In this document: positions 58,433-64,000 of the stretch, piece after piece | How the letters are laid out: each line of letters opens with the position of its first letter | Position numbering within the stretch: the stretch's first letter is position 1 | Assembly: GCF_003860405.1 (NCBI RefSeq) | Contig: NZ_CP034170.1 | Coordinates: 372,001-436,000, forward strand | Length of the DNA: 64,000 nucleotides | Direction: 5' to 3' | Origin: Nakamurella antarctica | GTDB lineage: Bacteria > Actinomycetota > Actinomycetes > Mycobacteriales > Nakamurellaceae | Notes under the pieces: model-generated | What the model was told of the DNA's origin: nothing | The model's database searches: none | The model's input: only the letters and a program-made list of their open reading frames with translations | Made by a program: the position numbers and the translations under genes

Positions 58433-61051
58433 GTGGCTCTAGCGCTCTATCGCAAATACCGTCCGGCAACTTTCTCCGAGGTTGTCGGTCAGGAGCACGT
58501 CACTGAACCGCTGCGCACCGCGTTGGCCGCTGGCCGAATCAACCACGCCTATCTATTTTCGGGCCCGCGTGGATGCGGCAAAACCTCTAGTGCGCGCATC
58601 ATGGCCCGATCCCTTAATTGTGTTGAAGGCCCGACGCCAGATCCGTGTGGGGTGTGTAACTCGTGCGTCGCTCTCGCTCCGGAGGGTCCCGGTTCACTTG
58701 ACGTTGTCGAGCTTGATGCCGCCAGCCACGGCGGGGTTGACGACACCCGCGATCTGCGTGACAGAGCCTTCTACATGCCCGCGGAGTCCCGGTACCGCGT
58801 ATTCATCATCGACGAGGCCCACATGGTCTCGACCCAGGGGTTCAACGCGCTACTCAAAATCGTCGAGGAGCCACCCGAGCACCTCGTTTTCATCTTTGCG
58901 ACCACGGAGCCGGACAAGGTGATGACGACCATCAGGTCGCGGACGCATCACTATCCTTTTCGGTTGATTCCGCCCGCTACGCTGCGAAAATTGCTGGAAA
59001 AGCTCTGCCATGAAGAAGATGTCACCGTTGAAGCGGCGGTTTTCCCTTTGGTGATCCGGGCAGGTGGCGGGTCCGCTCGTGATTCGCTGTCCATCCTTGA
59101 CCAGCTCCTGGCTGGCGCTGGGCCCGGCGGGGTCACCTATGCCAGCGCTGTCGCGCTCCTCGGCGTCACAGACTCAGCACTGCTCGACGAGATGGTCGAT
59201 GCGTTTGCTGCTGGCGATGGTGCGTCAGTTTTCGGCGCGGTCGACAAGGTGGTCGAGGCGGGACATGATCCCCGTCGATTTGCTGCCGACCTGCTGCAAC
59301 GGCTACGCGATCTGGTGATTATCGCAGCGGTGCCCGACGCTGGCGAGAAGGGCCTGATCGATGCTCCCGCAGACCAGATTGTCGCGATGTACGGCCAGTC
59401 GGAACGGCTCGGCGCCTCGACGCTGACCCGGTTGGCAGACGTGCTGCACACCGGGCTCGTCGATATGCGAGGGACCACCTCACCGCGGTTAGTACTCGAG
59501 TTGATGTGCGCCCGCATGCTGCTGCCGGCTACTGCCACCGGTGAGGGCGCCATGCTGCAACGTATCGAACGGCTGGAGCGCTCGCTGGCATCCGGGGTGG
59601 TGCCTGCTGGCCTTGCGCTGGGTGCTGGCGAACAGGCGCCTCCGGGCGCGGTTGATTCCGGTTCCGGTACTGGTGTCGGATCCGAGGAGAGCCGTTCGAC
59701 GAGCTCGGGCAACGTCGATGGCGCTGCAGGACGCAGCAAGCCCGCGTATCGGCGCCCGTCCCTCCGATCCGAGAGTGGTCGCGGCAGTGTGGCTGACACG
59801 ACCGCAGTTGTGCCGACCGCAGTTGTGCCGACCGCAGTTGTGCCGACCGCAGTTGTGCCGACCGCAGTTGTGCCGACCGCAGTTGTGCCGACTGCCTCGC
59901 ACACTGAACCTCAAGCGGCTGTGGAGGTAGTTTCCTCGGACTCGGCTGCGAGTGCAGTGACGGAGAGCGGTGGCGAAGAAAGGGTTACTGCTGGACCTGA
60001 CGATCTGCCCAGCCTGCTTTCGCCCAACCTCGATCCTCCTGGTGGGGCGGCCGGGGCGCGTCCGGAACCTGCACCAGTACCGGCACAGTCTGCGCCGGAT
60101 GCGTCTCAACGTCCGACTCAGAGCCCCGCCGTGAGAGCCTTGGGCTTGCCGGCGCGTCCCGTGCTGTCAAGCTCGGCGAAGACCCCGGCTGCGCCAGCGG
60201 TACTAGAGGACCCCGGTGCGCTGTCACCGGTCAGCTCGCTTGCTGCGACGTTAGCGCCCCAACCGGCGCCCACACCTGCACCAGCAGTGCCTCCTGCTTC
60301 GACTTCTGCTCGTGGGCTGGCCTCACCGCTCCCGCCCCTAGCGACAACTGCCTCAAGTGGCGCCGAAGAGTGGCCAGCACCTCCGGAACCTCCTCTGGAT
60401 GAGGAATACGACGACATCCCCGTGGACCCCGGCTCTGCTTCGCGGACGCGCATCGCCCCCGGGGTTAGCTCGCCACCAGTGGCAGCGACACCCCAGGCGC
60501 CGGCGTTACGACCATCGCCAGAACCGGATGTCTTGATAAAAGTATCCGCGGCCGGTGAGCCAGCGGCGCACTCGTCACCGGGGGCGCGCGCTGCCGATGC
60601 ACTGGGCGTCACCGATGTGCGACGGCTCTGGAAAGAAATTCTCGCAGCGGTCCAAAAGCGTCGTCGAACGACGCAGATCCTGCTCGAGGGCACCACCGTG
60701 ATTGACGTGAAGAACAGAGTTCTCTACCTGACGATGCCGTCACCGGGGATGGCACGTCGAGTGGTCGAATCAGCAAACGCGGAACTTTTACGAGAAGCCT
60801 TACGAGAAGTGATGAACGTCGATTGGACGATCCGATGCGATGCCGCGGGCGACGCCCCGCCGTCACGGCCGGCGACTTCGTCGATGTCGAACCAGACTGA
60901 ATCCGCCGCAAGGGCAGAGGAGGACGACACCCCCGACGACTACGATGCCTCTAGGCCAGATCCGGCGGGTCGCTCTGCCCCGCGCGACCCTGAAGAAGTG
61001 GCAATTGAGCTACTGACCCAGCACCTTGGCGCCACACCCATCGCCGAGTAG
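58433..61051 (+). CDS. dnaX: DNA polymerase III subunits gamma and tau
   Basis: 872 residues. The N-terminal AAA+ clamp-loader ATPase shows LYRKYRPATFSEVVGQEHV, Walker A GPRGCGKTS (about 44-52), a four-cysteine zinc module (NCVEGPTPDPCGVCNSC, about 61-79), DEAH (about 128) and an SRDSLS-type sensor (GSARDSLSILDQLL, about 212). A long Pro/Ala/Ser linker (about 390-730) holds six VVPTA repeats. The C-terminal domain (DVRRLWKEILAAVQKRRRTTQ) contacts the polymerase. GTG 58433 gives the conserved start; ORFs from 58409 are extensions. It loads the sliding clamp and holds the replisome together. Confidence 0.95.
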   Translation: MALALYRKYRPATFSEVVGQEHVTEPLRTALAAGRINHAYLFSGPRGCGKTSSARIMARSLNCVEGPTPDPCGVCNSCVALAPEGPGSLDVVELDAASHGGVDDTRDLRDRAFYMPAESRYRVFIIDEAHMVSTQGFNALLKIVEEPPEHLVFIFATTEPDKVMTTIRSRTHHYPFRLIPPATLRKLLEKLCHEEDVTVEAAVFPLVIRAGGGSARDSLSILDQLLAGAGPGGVTYASAVALLGVTDSALLDEMVDAFAAGDGASVFGAVDKVVEAGHDPRRFAADLLQRLRDLVIIAAVPDAGEKGLIDAPADQIVAMYGQSERLGASTLTRLADVLHTGLVDMRGTTSPRLVLELMCARMLLPATATGEGAMLQRIERLERSLASGVVPAGLALGAGEQAPPGAVDSGSGTGVGSEESRSTSSGNVDGAAGRSKPAYRRPSLRSESGRGSVADTTAVVPTAVVPTAVVPTAVVPTAVVPTAVVPTASHTEPQAAVEVVSSDSAASAVTESGGEERVTAGPDDLPSLLSPNLDPPGGAAGARPEPAPVPAQSAPDASQRPTQSPAVRALGLPARPVLSSSAKTPAAPAVLEDPGALSPVSSLAATLAPQPAPTPAPAVPPASTSARGLASPLPPLATTASSGAEEWPAPPEPPLDEEYDDIPVDPGSASRTRIAPGVSSPPVAATPQAPALRPSPEPDVLIKVSAAGEPAAHSSPGARAADALGVTDVRRLWKEILAAVQKRRRTTQILLEGTTVIDVKNRVLYLTMPSPGMARRVVESANAELLREALREVMNVDWTIRCDAAGDAPPSRPATSSMSNQTESAARAEEDDTPDDYDASRPDPAGRSAPRDPEEVAIELLTQHLGATPIAE
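59801..59890. repeat. 15-bp tandem repeat, six copies, in the dnaX linker
   Basis: ACCGCAGTTGTGCCG repeats six times without change and encodes Thr-Ala-Val-Val-Pro units. It is the longest and most uniform of the 15-bp arrays here, suggesting recent expansion. Confidence 0.97.
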
Positions 61052-61057
61052 CCCGCG

Positions 61058-61111
61058 CAAGTCGGGTGGACGCCTCAAGTCGGGTGGACGCCTCAAGTCG
61101 GGTGGACGCTC
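61058..61111. repeat. 18-bp tandem repeat behind dnaX, three copies
   Basis: CAAGTCGGGTGGACGCCT occurs twice exactly and once with a CTC end. The array begins six bases after the dnaX stop and lies in the convergent gap before the MBL hydrolase gene. Confidence 0.92.
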
Positions 61112-61147
61112 CCACCAGCGAAGCACTCGAAAGTGAAACCGGGGACG

Positions 61148-61777
61148 CTAGTGCCCCCGAACAATCCAGTCCTCGAGCGATGGGGCTTCTTCGCCGATCG
61201 TGGTGGAGTCGCCGTGGCCGGGATGCACCACCGTGTCCGACGGCAATCCCAGTAGCTTCGACGAGATCGACTCCACGATGGTGGGGAAATCGCTAAATGA
61301 GCGCCCAGTTGCGCCGGGACCGCCTTTGAACAACGTGTCGCCGGAGAAAACTGTCTTGAGTTCGGGTACATAAAAACAGACCGCACCGGGCGCGTGGCCG
61401 GGCGTGTGTAGAACCCGAATCTCGGTTCCAGCGACGTCAATCACTTGGCCGTCGGCCAGATCGTCGTCGGGTCGCCGATCCGGGTGCGCCATGCTCCACA
61501 GCGGCGCATCGGCAGGATGCAGCCAAATGGGAGCGCTACAGGCATCTGCCAATGCTGGTGCTGCATCGACGTGATCGTTGTGTCCGTGGGTGCACAGAAT
61601 CGCCAGCAGCCGTCGCGAGCCGATCGCAGCGGCAATCGCGGTGGCGTCGTGAGCTGCATCGATGACGACGACTTCTTGGTCGTCTCCGATGATGTAGACG
61701 TTGTTGTCGACGTCCCAGGTGCCGCCGTCGAGGCTGAATGTGCCTGAGGTAACTAGCTTTTCGATCTGTGCGCTCAT
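61148..61777 (-). CDS. MBL-fold metallo-hydrolase
   Basis: 209 residues of metallo-beta-lactamase fold. The metal-binding motif THGHNDHVD is at about residues 63-71, followed by LHTPGHAPGAVCFY (about 122-135), FSGDTLFKGGPG (about 143-154) and VHPGHGDSTTIG (about 186-197). This set is typical of small glyoxalase II-like hydrolases that act on thioesters, including mycothiol or S-lactoyl conjugates; the substrate is not fixed. ATG 61777. It is convergent with dnaX and divergent from the lipoprotein gene at 61973. Confidence 0.93.
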   Translation of the reverse strand: MSAQIEKLVTSGTFSLDGGTWDVDNNVYIIGDDQEVVVIDAAHDATAIAAAIGSRRLLAILCTHGHNDHVDAAPALADACSAPIWLHPADAPLWSMAHPDRRPDDDLADGQVIDVAGTEIRVLHTPGHAPGAVCFYVPELKTVFSGDTLFKGGPGATGRSFSDFPTIVESISSKLLGLPSDTVVHPGHGDSTTIGEEAPSLEDWIVRGH

Positions 61778-61972
61778 GTAACCGCTCCCGAGTAGTGTGC
61801 GTGTGCCGCTAGTTTTCCACGTTTAGGTCTGTGACCGCGAGGCAGGTGCGCCTGAGCCGCGGCAGCCTCGACGCCTTTTCGCCGATTGTGCTGCGGCGTG
61901 GGCAGGATTTGCTTCATAATCACCACAACGAGTTGCCTGGAAATCCAGGCACGGAGGGCAAGGTTGCACGTC

Positions 61973-62617
61973 ATGCGAAAAATGGTCTTTCTGCTGTTCC
62001 TGGGGTTATGCGCACTCGCCGGGTGCGCAGGAGTCGAGGTGGGACGTGCCAGCCCCGATGCAGCAGGTGTAGCTTTCGCGTCGTCGAATGCCAGCGCAAG
62101 CGCCAAAGTCCTAGCGGACACGACGGCGCCGGAGAGTGCAACGAGCGTGGCCACGACCGCCGAATCGATGCCGGGTGGCTCCGAGGGCCCCAAAACAGCG
62201 CCGCCCCCGTCAAGCACCTCTGCCGAAAGTGCGGCGCCGGAGTCAAGCGGAAGTCAATCTTCCCCTGGCCAGGTGGTCACGGGCCTCGACGGCAAGATCC
62301 TGATCGATGGCGTCGAGTTCTTTGATTACTACGATGGCACTTATCTGCGCTGGGCTAGCGACGCTGAGTTCACCTGCGACGATAAGCAGACTTCGGGTTG
62401 CTGGGGCATCATCGCGTTCTCCGCGGGAGGCTGCAGCGGAGGGGTTCGGGTCGACCTGTCGATTGTCGACGAGAAGCAGAAAGCCCTGGGTGACGCCTCG
62501 GGAGTATCCACGGCGATACCTGCAAATTCCCAGGCGCTCATTGTTATCGGGGACCCCACTGGATATCAGGGCGATCCGGAAGCTGACGTCAAGAGCGCCG
62601 CCTGCGTAGCGCCCTAG
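61973..62617 (+). CDS. Ala/Ser-rich lipoprotein
   Basis: 214 residues. MRKMVFLLFLGLCALAGCAG is a lipoprotein signal with the cysteine at residue 18. A Ser/Ala/Thr-rich linker (about 20-105) follows, and then a C-terminal domain of about 100 residues beginning ILIDGVEFFDYYDGTYLRW with four cysteines (FTCDDKQTSGCWG, AGGCSGGV and AACVAP). ATG 61973 fits the signal peptide; the in-frame ATG at 61886 adds no signal. GGAGGGCAAGG lies 11 or more bases upstream. The plan of signal, low-complexity linker and cysteine-bearing end domain matches the lipoprotein at 4494-5489. Confidence 0.78.
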   Translation: MRKMVFLLFLGLCALAGCAGVEVGRASPDAAGVAFASSNASASAKVLADTTAPESATSVATTAESMPGGSEGPKTAPPPSSTSAESAAPESSGSQSSPGQVVTGLDGKILIDGVEFFDYYDGTYLRWASDAEFTCDDKQTSGCWGIIAFSAGGCSGGVRVDLSIVDEKQKALGDASGVSTAIPANSQALIVIGDPTGYQGDPEADVKSAACVAP

Positions 62618-62665
62618 CGATCCCGCTTATAACTCGGACCTTCTAGCAAATAAACACCTCAGACG

Positions 62666-62708
62666 CCCAAGCGCCCGCAACCCAGAGTCAGGGTTGCGGG
62701 CGCTTGGG
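62666..62708. terminator. Bidirectional terminator between lipoprotein and glyA
   Basis: CCCAAGCGCCCGCAACCC pairs perfectly with GGGTTGCGGGCGCTTGGG over a seven-base loop. It lies between convergent genes; on the minus strand GTGTTTATTTG follows at some distance. Confidence 0.85.
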
Positions 62709-62718
62709 TGGGAACGAC

Positions 62719-64000
62719 TTACAGATTCTCGTATAAGGGCCGGCTTGCCGCAAGAGCTGAAACTCGTTCGCGTAGCGAAGCTTTCAGTTCTGCGTCGAGT
62801 TCGCCCACCGGTGCGATCAGTGCCAGCGCGATGATGTCGGCAACTTCAACAAAGTCGGCGTCATCGAACCCGCGGGTGGCCAGTGCCGGTGTGCCGATGC
62901 GCAACCCCGAGGTCACCATCGGCGGCCGCGGGTCGAACGGAACAGCGTTGCGGTTGACGGTGATGCCCACCTCGTGCAACCTGTCTTCTGCGGCTTGGCC
63001 ATCCAGCTCGGAATGGCGAAGGTCGGCCAACACCAGGTGGACCTCGGTGCCGCCGGTCAACACGGAGACTCCCGCTGCTGCAACGTCGGCCTGTGTGAGA
63101 CGCTCGGCGAGCACCGCAGCGCCCCGAACCGTACGCTGGGCGCGTTCGATAAATGCCGGGTCGGCCGCCATCTTGAAAGCGACCGCCTTTGCGGCGATCA
63201 CGTGCTCCAACGGTCCGCCCTGCTGCCCCGGGAACACCGCCGAATTGAATTTCTTCGCCAGCGCCGCGTCATTGGTCATAATGACTCCACCGCGCGGTCC
63301 GCCCAGCGTCTTGTGTGTCGTGGTGGTGGTGACGTGCGCGTGCGGGATAGGACTGGGGTGCAGGCCAGCCGCGACAAGCCCGGCGAAGTGAGCCATGTCC
63401 ACCATCAGGTAGGCGCCAACGGAGTCGGCGATGGTGCGGAATCGCTGGAAATCAAGGTGACGAGGGTAGGCAGACCAACCGGCGATGATGAGTTTCGGCT
63501 TGTGTTCGAGCGCCAAGCGCGCCACCTCATCCATGTCAATGCGGTGGTCTTCTTTGGACACCTCGTAAGCGACAACGTTGTAGAGCAGGCCCGAGAAGTT
63601 GATCCGCATACCGTGGGTGAGGTGCCCGCCATGAGCCAACGACAGCCCCAGGATGGTGTCGCCCGGCTTGATGAGAGCCTGCATTGCGGCGGCGTTCGCC
63701 TGTGCTCCCGAGTGCGGTTGAACGTTGGCGAATTCGGCGCCGAAGAGCGCTTTGATGCGCTCGATCGCCAACGTCTCGATGACGTCGACATATTCGCAGC
63801 CGCCATAGTAGCGGCGTCCGGGGTAGCCCTCCGCGTACTTGTTCGTCAGTACGCTTCCTTGTGCTTGCATCGCAGCGACGGGCGCGAAGTTCTCCGAGGC
63901 GATCATTTCCAGCGTGTTCTGCTGCCGGGCAAGCTCCAGCCCGATGAGTTCAGCGACCTCGGGATCGGCCTCGGCCAAAGAAGCGTTCAGACCTGGCCAC
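62719..64000 (-). CDS. glyA: Serine hydroxymethyltransferase, 5' end missing
   Basis: At least 427 residues; the open frame continues to the right edge ([18 protein letters not shown]), so the true start is outside and the TTG at 63978 is not the start. The fold I PLP enzyme shows [50 protein letters not shown] and the PLP lysine in [18 protein letters not shown]. It interconverts serine plus tetrahydrofolate with glycine plus 5,10-methylene-tetrahydrofolate. No glycine riboswitch can be judged because the leader lies outside. Confidence 0.96.
   Translation of the reverse strand, partial: WPGLNASLAEADPEVAELIGLELARQQNTLEMIASENFAPVAAMQAQGSVLTNKYAEGYPGRRYYGGCEYVDVIETLAIERIKALFGAEFANVQPHSGAQANAAAMQALIKPGDTILGLSLAHGGHLTHGMRINFSGLLYNVVAYEVSKEDHRIDMDEVARLALEHKPKLIIAGWSAYPRHLDFQRFRTIADSVGAYLMVDMAHFAGLVAAGLHPSPIPHAHVTTTTTHKTLGGPRGGVIMTNDAALAKKFNSAVFPGQQGGPLEHVIAAKAVAFKMAADPAFIERAQRTVRGAAVLAERLTQADVAAAGVSVLTGGTEVHLVLADLRHSELDGQAAEDRLHEVGITVNRNAVPFDPRPPMVTSGLRIGTPALATRGFDDADFVEVADIIALALIAPVGELDAELKASLRERVSALAASRPLYENL

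Noticed and set aside
59489-60109. Minus-strand frame with cysteine/arginine repeats opposite dnaX
   Set aside because: Its repeats are the antisense of the dnaX VVPTA array; no independent coding evidence.

Overview
The window comes from a high-GC actinobacterium. It carries several families largely restricted to that phylum: a tadA-associated protein overlapping tadA, a deazaflavin (F420)-dependent nitroreductase-like protein, an MT0933/Rv0909-like antitoxin, DUF6480-like and GPP34 proteins. The order pat ... tyrA / tadA-associated protein / tadA / tRNA-Ser ... SRP RNA / dnaX recalls the Rv3721-Rv3772 region of Mycobacterium tuberculosis, so a member or close relative of the Mycobacteriales is likely. 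The genus cannot be read from the sequence. Most of the window is ordinary chromosome; one stretch (about 25.3-28.2 kb) is a small inserted island.

Layout. 0-9 kb: a partial membrane protein, tRNA-Ser(UGA), a TSUP permease, the aromatic aminotransferase pat, a dienelactone hydrolase, an Ala-rich lipoprotein, a LysR regulator divergent from a tiny membrane-peptide ORF, an APC permease and an unknown protein. 9-22 kb: tRNA-Arg(ACG) and tRNA-Ser(GCU), topoisomerase IB, two proteins with disordered N-termini (one scramblase-like), an OsmC protein, a very large HrpA helicase, a small antitoxin-like protein, an ABC-F ATPase, a CopD-like protein and a polytopic membrane protein. 22-25.3 kb: tyrA, divergent from the tadA-associated protein and tadA, then tRNA-Ser(CGA). 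25.3-28.2 kb: an island flanked by a 19-bp duplication of the tRNA-Ser 3' end, with an MFS exporter, an 82-codon protein, a 22-codon peptide ORF and a decayed transposase. 28.4-45 kb: unknown and accessory genes, including a RecQ helicase fused to a phosphoribosyltransferase, a zinc metallopeptidase, an LPG-synthase-like membrane protein, a hydrolase/MOSC/YigZ operon and a large TM0106-type nuclease-helicase. 45-55 kb: pta-ackA, PAP2, a Tat-type hydrolase, a TPM protein, an lldD-like oxidase with twin palindromic operators, and a membrane diguanylate cyclase. 55-64 kb: tRNA-Ser(GGA), a kinase/phospho-lyase fusion broken by two homopolymer frameshifts, SRP RNA, dnaX, an MBL hydrolase, a lipoprotein and 5'-truncated glyA.

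Three themes stand out. First, four tRNA-Ser genes with four different anticodons lie within 55 kb, and one is the apparent insertion site of the island. Second, in-frame tandem repeats with the same 15-bp period occur in six separate protein genes (hrpA, recQ-like, LPG-synthase-like, yigZ, a hydrolase and dnaX), always in predicted disordered tails, linkers or insertions. Third, the island's peptide / small protein / exporter order resembles a minimal or decayed peptide natural-product cassette; this last point is inference.
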